The translations under genes and the position numbers were made by a program. Below are positions 47,983-60,051 of a stretch of 64,000 nucleotides of DNA, piece by piece. Source of the stretch: Anaeramoeba flamelloides (Eukaryota > Metamonada > Anaeramoebidae); NCBI GenBank assembly GCA_027625915.1, contig JANTQA010000048.1, forward strand, positions 5,536,001 through 5,600,000. The letters are read 5' to 3'. How positions within the stretch are numbered: the stretch's first letter is position 1; every line of letters starts with the position of its first letter. The notes beneath the pieces were generated by a model, which was not told the DNA's origin, ran no database searches, and worked only from the letters and a program-made list of their open reading frames with translations.

Positions 47983-50900
47983 AAAACAAAAAGAAAAAAA
48001 ATAAAATTGTGTGCACGGACCACAAAATTAATAACAAAAAGTTGGTTTAAATATGATAAAAAATCATTTAATATTCAAACAAAAAATGTATTATTTTGTA
48101 AATATACCTTTCGTGTATCTATTGAATTGCATTTGTTACAATTTTTGTTTTAATTGTAAAGTCTTCATGATGTTGAAGATTTATCTCTTTAGTTCGGTTT
48201 CTTAAACTCTTTGGTAGAAATTTCCAACAAAAACAATGTAAATTGAGATCTTTGATTTGTTTTTTTGAATTTTTCATATTTAAATTTAACAAAATTGAAT
48301 GTTAATAAAAATGCTTTTAAAAAGGGATAGTTTTGTCCTTATGAGATACAATCCGATTGAATTATGAGATGTGTTGTTGTTGGACATTTTTTACGAGAAT
48401 ATTACTAATTGATAATTGGCCACCTTCTAGCAAAAATGGTCATTGTAATCTGGATGTTTTTTGAAAATAAAAATTCGAAAAATAAATTGATTTTTTTTTT
48501 TGTTAATTCAGGTATCTATGTCTTTGATATCTGTCTGAGTTAGATTAAAAATGTCAAAATTCATATAGTACTTGTGGTAAAATGATGCTTTGAAAAATAT
48601 TGTGAATGCAAATTATAATATTAAGCTGGTAAATTGAAAGCCATTTCCAAAAAAGCAGGGAGAATTTATTTTAAAATCTCTGTATTATACTCAATCACTA
48701 ATAAAACTATTTAAATATCCAAAATCATCAACTATCATTAATTGGTTTCTTAGTAATAATTTAATTTGTTTTTTAGTATTGAAACTACATAAAATAAATC
48801 AAAATTTACTGATCTCGATTTTATTTGATATTTTTTAGGTGTGAAAAATGGTGTTTATTATTTTCTTTTTGATCTAATTAAATTATTTTTCAAAGGGATT
48901 TAATCTCAATAGAATTTCTAATAAGAACAGAAAACTTATAATTTGTGTATTTTATTATTTAAAAAATCATTTGTGTCCTTACACATATTTCCAGTTTTTT
49001 ATTGAAATTGGTCATGTACCTTGTTTTCTTTAAAAAAAGTGCAATTTTTTTTTCATTTTTAGTGAAATAGTTTAATGAAACATATTTTAAAATAAACACC
49101 TTAACCATTGATTCAATCGGTATTAATATTCTTCTTAATTTTATATTGTCAATTTATGAAGAACTCCACTAACAAAGAGGATTTTTTATGTTATGTTAAA
49201 AAAAATTCTCCCAATTTTTTGGAAATACCTTATAAATTTTTTAATACACTGAAATTTATTTTACATAATTTATATAATTTTGAACAAGAATTTTGAAATT
49301 CACAGCACTTTCTTTTGATTTTTACAACAAAAAAATATTTTTTCACAAAAAAATTCACAAAAATAAAAAAAAAAAATTATTTTATTAAAAATTGAAAACA
49401 AAATAATTTTATCGGCTTTCATCAGTTGTTCTATTTTTTGTGGATTTTTGTTATTGATTCACAAATTATTTGTGAAAATCTTGAGAAAACATGCAAATAT
49501 AATTGTATTTTTCTTCAAACACACCATTAAACGCGTACATGTGGCCAAGAAATTTTGGTAACAAAAATTTCACAAACTAATTATTTTTGTGAATAATGTT
49601 CCTGTTTTTGTGGCTAGTTTTTGAAAAAGAGCTCTCAAAATATATGATCTTCGTGATTCAAACAAAAACAAATATTTATTTTCAAGGTATGTATTAATTA
49701 CTAGCACTGACATAACAAAAAATTGATTTTTCATTTTCTTTATGAAAAATTTTTGTTTTTCAATTTTTTCGTGAATTTTTTCCTCAATGAAAAGTAATAG
49801 TTATCACAAAAAGTTAAAAATGAACCATTTATGTGAGAATATGGAATATCTTGAAAATGACCATCTTCGAGCGAAAATGGTCACTGTAATTTGTTGCCTT
49901 TATTTATTTGTTTGGTCTCTTTTTTTTGTGTTATTGGTTTATTGTTAAGGGTTAGATGAAACTTCATCTAAGCTGTTAAAGAGAGAATTTTGAAGTGACT
50001 AAATTTGAGACTTCTAATTCAAAGAGTATCTAATAGATACAGTCACCAGAAGTATTTGAATCTTAATTTAGTTTTCTAAAACAAGAAAGAGTAAAAATAA
50101 AGAATTTGTAAAAAAATGATTTTTTTTTGTTTTATATATTTAGTGGGATAAGAATGCTAAATGAAATCAGATCTTGAACGATTTTAGTTTGTATTAAAAG
50201 ACAGTAAATTAGCCAAGATGGCCATTTTTATCTAATACCTACCAGGATGTCAGTTTTACTGACACCTCATCAATAAATCCTTCCTTGAAATCAGATCTTT
50301 CATGAATTGAAAAATGAAAATCAATTTTAATTTTATCCCTTTTAAATCCCGAAGAACATTCCACAAAAAAACAAAATTGAATGAAATTTGGATTCCGTTA
50401 AAATTGAAGGAACACTACGGCTTGAAGTAAAGCTAATTGTTTTCCAGCTTCACTTTACCTTAAATTTTTGTATGTTTGTTTGTTTGAGTGTCTTGAAATT
50501 ATATTTAAATTAATGGAGATTGAGTTTCTTTCTTCCCAACACCAACACGTGTTTGTATGGAAAGTTAATTCTGAATTGTTTAAATTTGAGTCAAATTTAA
50601 TGAACAAACAACGCCTGTTTTGACACTCAAAAAATGTTTTTTTTTTAAACATAGTTTATGACAAATTAACCGAACTATTGTTGATCTTAATTTTTCTAGC
50701 TTTTGAAAACAACGTCAAACGTTTTTATTGTTTTGTTTTGTGGTTTGTAAGTTTTCTTTTTAAAAAGAAAAGACAAAACATTTTTGACCAAGAAAGTCAA
50801 GAATAAACAAAAAATTTGTAATTTTTCAAAATTTAAAAGGATTTTTGTGAGGAAAAAACAAGAGGAATTAAAAAAACCTTCCTTAGATTTCAATGTCAAA

Positions 50901-51045
50901 CACTTTTCAAGGTTTGAAAATGAATCGTTTTTATGTTAAAAAAAAGAAAGAACGAGAAAAATTTTTTTCTTGTTGACTGTGTCATTTCTAATTGGTTGTG
51001 AAAAAGGGACAACAAAGTAAAAAAAAAAAAAAAGAAATGACAAAC
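47983..51045. other. Noncoding region, with R3 repeat and possible PAS remnants at the right
   Basis: No supported gene. R3 occupies about 48700-49140. 49300-49600 has several TTCACAA/TTGTGAA words. 50240-50260 holds the small hairpin TGTCAGTTTTACTGACA. Between 50450 and 50950 short frames on both strands look faintly PAS-like (for example FFECQNRR on the minus strand, 50590-50650), which may be further exons or decay of the PAS gene to the right. Confidence 0.5.
48700..49140 (+). repeat. Dispersed repeat R3, copy 1
   Basis: Runs parallel to 53620-54060 for over 400 bases. Shared words are TTTTTTAGGTGTGAAAAATG / GGGGTGGAAATTG, GGTGTTTATTATTTTC, TTTTTGATC, CAGTTTTTTATTGAAATT, AAACATATTTT(A/G)AAATAAA and CAATCGGTATTAAT. 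Read on the minus strand both contain an NFNKKLEI/NFNKKLQI string, so the repeat may descend from a coding sequence, but the frames are not maintained. Confidence 0.65.
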
Positions 51046-51444
51046 TTTTCTAATTCTGCTTTTTTATCTTCAATTATTTTGAGCAATGGTTTGTTTGACA
51101 TTGGCTGACGAGCTATTATTTATCCAAAATGGGATTTATTGGTTTGTGAAAATTGAATAACAAAACATTCAAATTGAAAAAAGAAGAACATTAAGAAAAG
51201 AGTGGAATTCATAAAGAAGGACAAAATTGGTGTTACAATTTGAAAGCTCAACGATGGACATATTGTGTATTTCTTTCTTTTTGTATCCAAAAATTTTACA
51301 TGCTGTTTTGTTCGCCTTTACACACAAGATCCCTTTTTTTTTTAAGGCAAAAGCAAGAACCAGATCATAATTTTGATTAATTCTTTTTTCATACGAACGC
51401 TGGTGCCTTCTTGCAATCACAAAACTGTTTTGTTTATTTCCCAT
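51046..51444 (-). CDS. PAS-domain protein, first two exons
   Basis: Starts MGNKQNS at 51444; Gly-2 makes N-myristoylation and membrane anchoring plausible. Exons 51444-51237 and 51112-51046 join across a 124-nt GT-AG intron (phase 1). The product reads NYDLVLAFALKKKGILCVKA, then NKTACKIFGYKKKEIHNMSI and VELSNSRQPMSNKPLLKIIE. The N-x-x-x-(C)-x-x-x-GY-x-x-x-E-I core followed by ELS...QP is the first half of a PAS sensor domain, as found in large PAS families of some amoebae. The second half of the domain and the rest of the protein are not clearly present. A donor (GTTTGT) follows exon 2, and candidate later exons near 50.6 kb are weak. It may be a functional gene with further exons or a decaying copy. 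Confidence 0.5.
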
Positions 51445-52382
51445 ATTGAAATTAAATTCAATTTAAATTTAAAGTGTGGAAAAAAATGGTTGAAAATAAA
51501 GACATTTCACTACAAAAAATCTGGACCATTACAAATCTTTCGTACAATTTACAGCACTTTTCAGAACGAAAATATTCTTCCAAGTGTGATTTCCTGTTCT
51601 CATCAGATTTTCTAAAAAAATATTCCAATTCAATATCACCAAGTTTTCTGATTTGTATGAAAAAAATATTTTGGAAGGAAAAAAAGAGAAAACAGTGACA
51701 CCGTTTGGTAAAAAAATTGTTCTCTGATTTCACTTTATGTGCGGAATTAATTATCAAAGTACAAAAAAATTTTTTTGTAAAGTTAATGAAATGAAAATAA
51801 TTTTCTCGTGCTCACAATAATTGCAAAGGTACTGTGGAATTATATTAAAATAAATTTTAAAGGAAATTTTTGGAATTAAATTAATATTTGTGGAAAAATA
51901 CAAGAATAAAAATTTCCTTCAACTTTTCAAGAAAAACTTTTGATAAGATCAAAGCCAAATGATAATTATTTTATTCAACAAACAAGCTATGGTTATACAA
52001 TTGGCTTTTGAAATTGTTGGCTTTCTGTGAATTGTAAAATAAATGACAAAAATTTTCATTCAGCTTTCTAAAAAAATAATACCCAAGTATTAAAATAAGT
52101 CTACCAAATACCCAATTCTAAAAACGGAAATTAATAATTTAAACTGATTTTAAGAATATTTAGTTATGTGAAATATTACATGATTTAGCAATCTTAGTGG
52201 AAAAAAGAATAAAAAAAATTGTTCATTTTATTTTACAATAAATAATATGTTTTTCATTTATTTTTTGGGAATTTGATGTTTTTGAGAAGTTGAATGATAA
52301 TTTTGATCCTTTTATTTTCCAATTAAATATAACAACCACTTCAAAAACTTGAGTCAAAATAGAGGTCTATATATTTTAAGTT

Positions 52383-53190
52383 TTTTAACTAAATTTATAA
52401 CTTTTCCAGAAACTCTAAAACTTTAATGAAAATCCATTAATTAGAGAGGTTTTCTTTCAAAAATACTGAGTTTACTAATACTATTTGTTGTAAAATAAAT
52501 AATACAAAATTTTCAAAAACATTTCCTTTTTAAAAAGATTTTATATATCAGGTAACTTTTCATTTTTTTAATACTGATAAATTCAAATCTATTTAATAGA
52601 TTTTTTAGTTGAATTTCCCATTTTTCTAATCTCATACCTCAACTTTTAAAACAACCCAAGAGAAAGAACCTTGAATAACAACCAATTTTACAAAGTTTTT
52701 TTAATTTTTAAAAGAATGAAATGTCTAGTTCAAGGCTTGTATAAAAAAATTTGTAAAATGGAAAATGAAGTAAAAATTTTCGTATATTTATTTAAAATTA
52801 TCAGTATTCTTAAAAGAACCTTAAATTCGTAATTTTCTTTTAAGAATTGTGAACTTTGGTGATTTATATTAATTTTGAGAGGTGTTATTTTTTGGAAAGC
52901 TGAATGAAAATTTTGATCTTTTTTTTATTTACAATTACCAGTATAAAAAATTCAATTTAATTATAAAATAAAAATAGTTGAAAAAGAAACAGATATTTAC
53001 ATAATCGTAAATAATTTTCAGAAATCAATTATTAAAAAAAACACAAATAATATTATTCTATTATTATATGTGTTTTTTTTTAATCTTTTAAGAAACATAA
53101 TTTTTTTTTTTGACATTAAACCACTTCTATTGGGTCATACAGGAATTAGATTCATTTTTGTTTGGAAAAGTGATAAATTTACAAAAAAAA
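52383..53190. mobile_element. Worn foldback element related to the near-perfect one at 59.7 kb
   Basis: The left end resembles the left arm at 59712 (AAATTTATAACTTTTCCA then a diverged stretch). The right end (53050-53185) resembles its right arm: TTTTTTAATCTTTTAAGAAA, a T run, TTGACA, then TTTGGAAAAGT(G/T)ATAAATTTA. The spacing is about 800 bp instead of 347. Arms are heavily diverged, so this is the older relative. Extra inverted words at 52035-52085 and 52875-52945 suggest nested insertions. Confidence 0.55.
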
Positions 53191-53395
53191 ATTATAAAAA
53201 GTAAAAGATAATTTTAACCAATTAAAATGATTTATAACAGAAAATAATTATCTTATGAGGTAAAATTACAAATTTTTAAATCAATATTCATTTGCCAATT
53301 ATACTAAGTGTAAGTTATTTTTAATCCATCTCAAAAATATTTTGATTTAATTAAGCTATTTCCAAGTAAGTGGGGCAAACATATTTTTAAATATA

Positions 53396-53590
53396 CAATC
53401 AGTTCCACTTTTAAGGCACAAACTTTCAACAAAATTTAAGGCACAATAAAAATCTCAAATTAAAGCACAAAATTCAGATTCTAGTAAAATAAATTGTAAA
53501 AAAAAAATTCCAAATTTTGTGCCTTAATTTGAGATTTTTTAGTGCCTTAAATTTCGTTGAAAGTTTGTGCCTTAAAAGTGGAACTGACTG
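53396..53590. mobile_element. 195-bp Tc1/mariner-type MITE, copy 4
   Basis: Begins CAATCAGTTCCACTTTTAAG and ends AAAAGTGGAACTGACTG, with TA at both borders. The internal GGCACAAACTTTCAACAAAA is mirrored by TTTCGTTGAAAGTTTGTGCC. The best-preserved copy together with copy 3. Confidence 0.92.
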
Positions 53591-53619
53591 TATTTATTAA
53601 ACAAAATCTTCAAAAAAGT

Positions 53620-54060
53620 ATTTAAATATACAAAATCATTAAATACCATTTATTGATTATTAATAACAATTCAATTTTTTTTCTTAGTATTGTATTACAT
53701 AAATAAAAAATATTAAAATTTCTGATCTCCCTTATGCCTTATATTTTTTAGGGGTGGAAATTGGTGTTTATTATTTTCTTTTTGATCAAAAAAATGATTT
53801 TCATAAATTTTTAAATCTAAAGAAATTTTCAAATAGAATTCAAAAAATGTAACTGCATTTAAACGTTTAAAAAATAATTTGTACCCTTTCCATATTTGCA
53901 GTTTTTTATTGAAATTTTTCATACATTGTTTTCATTAAAAAAAAGGGTTATTTTTTTTTTCTTTCATTTTTTGGATATATTTCAACCAAACATATTTTGA
54001 AATAAATACATTAGTAACAAATACAATCGGTATTAATTTAGAAATTAATTGGATATTATC
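53620..54060 (+). repeat. Dispersed repeat R3, copy 2
   Basis: Partner of 48700-49140. It starts right after MITE copy 4 and ends around CAATCGGTATTAATTTAG. A minus-strand frame of 69 codons (53922-53713) lies inside it and is interrupted in the other copy. Confidence 0.65.
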
Positions 54061-55729
54061 TATTTAACGAATAATTCCCATAGCAACGATGATTTTCTAT
54101 GAAATATATATAAAAAATACAACGCTTTTTTGGAAATATAACATACACATATTAAACCAAGTCCACACTTGATTTTTTAAAATAAATTATGTGTGAAAAA
54201 TTTGAATGCCGAGATCGACATTTGTATTATATAAAAATAAAAGTTGCAGAGAATTTAGAGTCAAGGTAACATTGATATGATATACATTCAATAACAACTT
54301 ATTTAATTTTTGTACCCATCCACAATATGTTCCAAATTATTAAATTTGATAAAAAAGAGATTAAAATTGATTATTTTTCAATTATTTTACTAGATATCAT
54401 TTTATTTTATGTATTTCTTTTTCTTTTTTTGTTGAATAAGAACCCAAAATAAAAAATAAATATCAGAATTTAAAAAAGATAAATAGTTAAAATTTTATCA
54501 GATTAATATTTGAAAATACCATTAAACTGAGTCTTAAATATAAAAATTTAATGGTATTAAGTATATTTAACAATTTTTTGGTACTACAATTCATATAAAA
54601 CCAAATTATTTAAATAATTTATATTATCCTAATACATTAATATTTTAATAAATCCAGAGAGTTGATTATATCATAGTATAATACAGTTACAACACCAACT
54701 TTAAAAAATGTAAATCAAAAAAAAAAAAAAATCAAGAATTGCTCAAAAATAATTAAAAAAAAAAGATTTATTGATTTTCTATCAGTAACATTTGATAATG
54801 GTTATAATTAAATCTATATTTTAACTTTATTTTTAATTCTGGGATGAAACTAAACTTTTTTTGACATTTTTCATAATCAAATTACTTGAGATTTCTAAAG
54901 AAAGAATCTCCAAATGTATTATTTTCCCTTTTTTTTCATTTAATTCATCTAATTCTTGATTTGATAAGGAAAATTGAATATATTTTAAATATCCCTTACA
55001 AAATAAAAGACCCTTTGAATGATTTTATTTGAAATAATAATAATTTCCTACACGGTTAATATAAAATAAAAAATAATTATAAATTATCATTTCAATTCTG
55101 ACAACATATATTCTTATTTCTTTCTTTCTTTTTTTTTTTTTTTAAATCTTGTGTAACTGTTTTTTAATTTCGAGAATTCAATCCATTTTTTTTTTAATTT
55201 TAATCTTTATCCTTTGTTTTGGTTTAGTTTGATAAAAAAATTTGAAAAAGAAATTTTAAAAAAGATTTGAAAAAAAGTGTTTGATTTAAATACTAATATA
55301 TATCAATGGGTTGAGCAACTCAAAATAATCACTTATTTGGATTCAGACTAAATAAGAAGACAAAACTTTAAAAATTCATTTGGATAGAATTTTTATTTTC
55401 ATAGATGATTTAAACAAGTTTTCATCTGAAGGGTAATCTTTCCTTTCTAGAATTCTAAAAGAACAGATTTAATTAAAATCCATACCTCCACTTATCTATT
55501 TTTTCCCTTTATTCTTTGATTAATATTCAATCACTCATTATGTTACACAATTCTTCATCAAAACATATATCCCAATGCAAAATTTTTAACACATAAAAAA
55601 AATCAATTTTTAAAAAAAAAACTTGTTTAACAAATTTAAGAAGATTTATCGAATTCAAACAATTTACTAATTGAAATGTTAATACTTGTTTTTAAATTAC
55701 AATACTTAGTAAACAAAAAATAAATAATT

Positions 55730-56110
55730 ATCAATACTGATAAATTATAGTTGTGTTAAAAATTTTGGAAATAGACAAAACAAAAAATTTATTGAAAAAA
55801 TTGTTTGAATTCTATTAGGAATATTAATCAATCAAATGGTTAGATACCATTGATCAAATTTTATTTGAGTTCTTCTATTTGGAACAGCCCAGCTATAATC
55901 AAATATCGATTGTTGAAAAAAATTTTGATCGTTCGAAACAAGTTATGTAATTTAATCAATGAAATGATAACACAAACTAAAAGATGAAAAAATGATTTTC
56001 ATATTTTAGAAAAAGCAAAATTACTTCCAATTTGAATCAAATTGTATTATTGTGATTGTTTGAAACGTTTTAGCTATGTGAAAAATTTTGAATTTGAGTT
56101 TAATTTAATA
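55730..56110 (-). repeat. Dispersed repeat R1, copy 5 (inverted)
   Basis: The reverse complement reads the R1 word order: TTTCACATAGCTAAAACGTT, CAAACAATCACAATAATAC, then TTTTTTCATCTTTTAGTTTG, CAAATAGAAGAACTCAAATA, and TTGATTAATATTCCTAATAG. Closest to copy 3. Confidence 0.75.
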
Positions 56111-56498
56111 AAAAGATAAACTTAATCAAAGAAAATGTATACAAATTGAAAAATCAAAGAAACAACACCTAGTTTAATTTTCTCTTCACAAATAGATAAG
56201 CTAACAGTATTTGAATTTCAAAGTTTCAATATCCCATGGCGCGCTAGAAATCTAAGTCCAATAATCTTTACACAATTAAAAGTTTTCAAAATTGTAAAAT
56301 GTCCATACTCCCTTAAATCCTCAAACAACCATAAAGAGCAATTAAATTACTTTTATGGGGTTACCTTATGAATTATCAAAGAGACAAATAATACTATTTC
56401 AAATTTTGAAGAGATTTTTCAGGAATCCTTCCAACAATTTAATATTCGAAAATCTCAAATTTTCATTTTTTTTAATCTTTTTTTTCGAATACATTTCG

Positions 56499-57802
56499 AT
56501 GTCCAAATTATACAAGCCCAAAAAAAAAGATAATAAGAAATTTCAAATTATTACACATCGAAATTATCGCACTCTTTTACATTCTAATGATTTTCCCTTT
56601 GACAAACAAAATTTTAATAATCATCCCAAAAATGGAAAAATCCTTCAAAAATTATATTCAAAACGAAAAGTATTGACGGACTTGGTAAGTTGTTTCTTGA
56701 TTTCACTCAACCACCCACACTCCCTATTTTCGAGAGTCATTAGTCTCGATTACAATTTGTTCCAATATTCATGTCTCGATGAATCTAAACAAAATTTGTA
56801 TTTCTTTTTAAAATCCAAAACAAAACAAAACAAAACAAAACAATTCGTGGTGTAAAAGGAATCGATTTTAAATTGGTTTCAACTTTTTGCACACAAGTTT
56901 CTCTATTCTTACAAGGGTTGGACTTTTGAGCAGAACGGCTTTAAATGCTCAATAGATGATTTACGCAAATCCAAAGGCGTCTATTTCCAATTCGAGAGGA
57001 ATTTAAACAGATCACTTGAAAAGGACAAAGCACATTCCACACGCTTTGTTGTTGATCTGATAAATGTGGTGTTTTCTTTCAAAAACAACCTAGCTTCCAT
57101 TGCAGCTATTGGAAACCCTGACAGTTCCTTTTTCGAAATCAAACAGCAATTGACCCAAAAAAAAAGTGGCAAGGAAAGGGCACAAGACGTGCTTAATCTC
57201 ATTGAGCAATCAGTTGTCCTTGAATTTTTGGAGATTTTCTTACGTTCATCGATAAACCGGATCAATTTTTTGCGTTTTTATGGATTGAATCTTTTAACAA
57301 GCATATTTGTTCCAGTTGTCCAGAATTTGTATCGACATGCAAAAACAGTTTGTGACATTTTTTTTCAATTTTTTTTTCTTCTTGTCTTTTCCTTTTTGAC
57401 TTTTCTTTTGATTGGACACCCTTTTGAACAGGCAATTTTCATGTAGGTTTGAAAATTATTAAAATAATATTTGCTTATTGTCCTCATCTCCCTTTTAGTT
57501 TTTGCAAATTTGAAATCTTTTTCAAAAAGAAAGTTGAATTTTCCAACAGCCCATTTAAAAACATGTATAGGAAACATTTTATCGTTTCTTCTTCAAACTG
57601 TTTGGTTCACCCTTTTGAACAACATTCTAAAAAACTTGTGATCCTCCCTATTTTACAAAAATCGGTAAAACTCCACTTTTTATTCTTTTTTTGAAGATCT
57701 AGTCACATGGACGAATTTTATTCTTATCTGAAGACCAAGTTACTCTCTAAAAATAGTATTCTGAAAGTGCACTTCTTTTTGTCTAAACAAGAATTTTTGT
57801 AA
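56499..57802 (+). CDS. Unrecognised 307-residue protein, four exons, mostly helical
   Basis: Exons 56499-56684, 56859-57351, 57499-57637 and 57697-57802, with introns of 174, 147 and 59 nt; donors are GTAAGT, GTGACA and GTGATC. Phases agree throughout and the coding sum is 924 bases including the stop. The coding exons stand out from the flanks by higher GC and balanced codon use. N-terminus MSKLYKPKKKDNKK, then VLTDLESILNWFQLFAHKFL, a basic linker, a long helical middle (TRFVVDLINVVFSFKNNLAS ... DVLNLIEQSVVLEFLEIFLR), and a hydrophobic stretch LKTCIGNILSFLLQTVWFTL that could be a buried helix or membrane segment. No catalytic motif seen. I do not recognise the family. Exons 1-2 are well supported; the two last joins rest on phase and splice sites only. 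Confidence 0.6.
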
Positions 57803-57874
57803 TTAATGATAAAGAATCAATTATTTCAATTACAACCTAAAAAAATAAAGTTTTTTTTTTTTATTTTTTATTAT

Positions 57875-58640
57875 TGAAGAAGTGTAAATTACACTCTAGT
57901 TGCCCTTATTCTTAAATTCACTTTCAGAAATTTAAGCGTAAAATCATAGATTTTACAATTCTTAATTAATGAAAATAATCTTAAACTGTCACAACTTAAA
58001 ATTATTTCATTAAGATTTATTTCTTTTAATTAATCATGAAAAATTAATCTATCTATTTCATAAGAATTACACATCCATTAAAAATGATCAATATTTTCTA
58101 TTATTTCCTTCTGTTTATACTTTAAATATAATGGACAAATTTTATTTGAATTTTTATTGATTACAGAGTAATATCTATTTAAGCAGTTATTAAATGTTCT
58201 GAATTTTAGAATTGTTGAGCTTGAGGGATAACTTAAATATTTTTGAGTTTTAAATAAAGAATTTTGATTATTTTATTATTGTGTAATATTTTTAGGGAGT
58301 GCTGTGGAGTGCTTTCAAGTGCCTAACTTTTCCATAATTCAAAAGAATTAGTGTGAAAATCTATATGATTTTACTCTATTCTTGAGGAATCTTGGAAAAA
58401 AAAGCTAACGAAAAGTTTATTTAATTTTAGAAATAGAAAGAAAATTTCAAAAATTAAAAAAAACCTAACGGCGGTTTTCCTAAATTCAAAAGAATTGAGT
58501 AAAATCTTTTATTTTACCCAATTCTTTTAAATTTTGGAAAACCTAACGACACTTCCAACTTGTAGAATTCAACAACTCGTTATATTTGTATTTATATATT
58601 TCATTTTTCAGTTCGATAATATCTTTTGAATTCTAATTGA
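57875..58640 (+). repeat. Dispersed repeat R2, fullest copy
   Basis: Order: palindrome AGTGTAAATTACACT (57881-57895); a left part shared with 24460-24850; the GTGCTGTGGAGTGCTTTCAA block; a first hairpin module (CCATAATTCAAAAGAATTAG and partner); a second module after CCTAACGGCGG (TTCAAAAGAATTGAGTAAAA paired with TTTTACCCAATTCTTTTAAA); then CCTAACGAC and a tail shared with 42980-43160. Confidence 0.75.
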
Positions 58641-59704
58641 TTTTATTATTTATTCGTTGGTTAAATTTGATTAATTTTTCTAAATTTGAAAGAGATAAAT
58701 TTCATTATTTTTTTGAATTTTGAATTTTTTTTATTTTCTGAAATTATCATAATTTCAATTTTAAATTCTGTTTTGTAAATAAGAATTATGTGTATTTCTG
58801 TTTATTTTACATATTCAAGTAATACATGAATCAATCCAGGAATTTAAATAATTTAAAGTTTTTATTTCATAATTATATATTTCTAACCCATATACCAATT
58901 GGCTTATTATAAAAGATTTAAATAATCTAATTTTTAAACTATTGCTCAGAGAATTGCTATTGAATGATTGTTTGCAGTTCGATATATGTTTCTTTAGTTT
59001 TTTTTTTTTAAATTATAAACTATATGTGAAATTTATCGAAATAAATACACAAATATTTAATTCTTTTTAAAATCTTTCGATATAACTGTTTTATCTTTAT
59101 TAGGTTTTAATCCAAATTGAATAATAATTTCATATATTGAATTTAATTTCTGATTTAATTGATTTTTATTTCCTTGTATAATTAAGATTAAATTATCTGC
59201 AAACAAAAATTAAGTTTGTTAAAAACAAAAAAACAGAAACAAGATCACCAATAACAAGAATTCAAATTTAGAAGAAAAAAAAAAATTCACAGGTTCTCAA
59301 TTGTTAAAAATGTAATTAACATTAATAACCATTAAACTTTTTTGTGTTTCCCAGATTTCAACTTGCTGAATTGTCCTCAATTTGAAGCAAATTGTTTTTA
59401 TCCAGTATAAACTCGATTTAATTCGATTAGGTTCAATTTGTCGCTGTTTTACAATGCTTTATATTTCAATTTCAGGTCTTTATTTCTTTAATGAGAACTA
59501 GTTGAGAAATCAGATATAAAAAATCGACTAGATCTCAAATACTTCCAAAGAGTGGAACTTCGAAACTGACCCAATTATATTCAACGTTATATAATTCACA
59601 ACGCTTTAAACTTGAAATTGTTGGTCGCCACTATAATTTTTTTTAAAAAATGGAATTGTTTTACATTCACACATTTAAAAATCGATAACTTAATTTTAAA
59701 AGTG

Positions 59705-60051
59705 TTTTTTGTTAAATTTATAACTTTTCCAAAAAATATGAAACTAATTATATTTATCCAAATAGGTAGTTTTTTCGTGTCAAAAAAAAACAGGGTTTCT
59801 TAAAAGATTAAAAAATATATTTTAATAATAGAACAAAAATATATGAAAATCGAATAGAAATTGAAAAAATTGAAAATAATTATTCTTGAAAAAATCTAAA
59901 AAAACAAAAAAAACATTTTTATTCTATTATTAAAATATATTTTTTAATCTTTTAAGAAACCCTGTTTTTTTTTGACACGAAAAAACTACCTATTTGGATA
60001 AATATAATTAGTTTCATATTTTTTGGAAAAGTTATAAATTTAACAAAAAAA
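59705..60051. mobile_element. Near-perfect foldback: ~130-bp inverted arms around a ~74-bp loop
   Basis: The left arm (59705-59841) and right arm (59916-60051) are complementary with no mismatch that I could find over about 128 bp, including a 9-base A run in one arm and its 9-base T partner. Key words are TTAAATTTATAACTTTTCCA, CAAATAGGTAGTTTTTTCGT and GGTTTCTTAAAAGATTAAAA. The identity implies a recent origin or gene conversion. A hairpin assembly artefact must also be considered. A worn relative lies at 52383-53190. Confidence 0.85.

Larger units (their letters stand above)
51445..56498. other. Noncoding region rich in inverted and dispersed repeats
   Basis: Holds a worn foldback (52383-53190), MITE copy 4, R3 copy 2 and inverted R1 copy 5. 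At 51474-51757 both strands have open frames (74 and 99 codons). Codon use there is plausible either way and no domain is recognisable, so no gene is called. 54070-55720 is plain AT-rich DNA in which I see nothing. Confidence 0.55.

Noticed and set aside
51474-51757. Overlapping frames on both strands just upstream of the PAS gene
   Set aside because: Both look weakly coding and neither shows a domain, so no strand can be preferred.
57432-57446. Short exon after GAACAG in the 56.5-kb gene
   Set aside because: It gives an immediate in-frame stop; skipping to 57499 keeps phase and an open frame.
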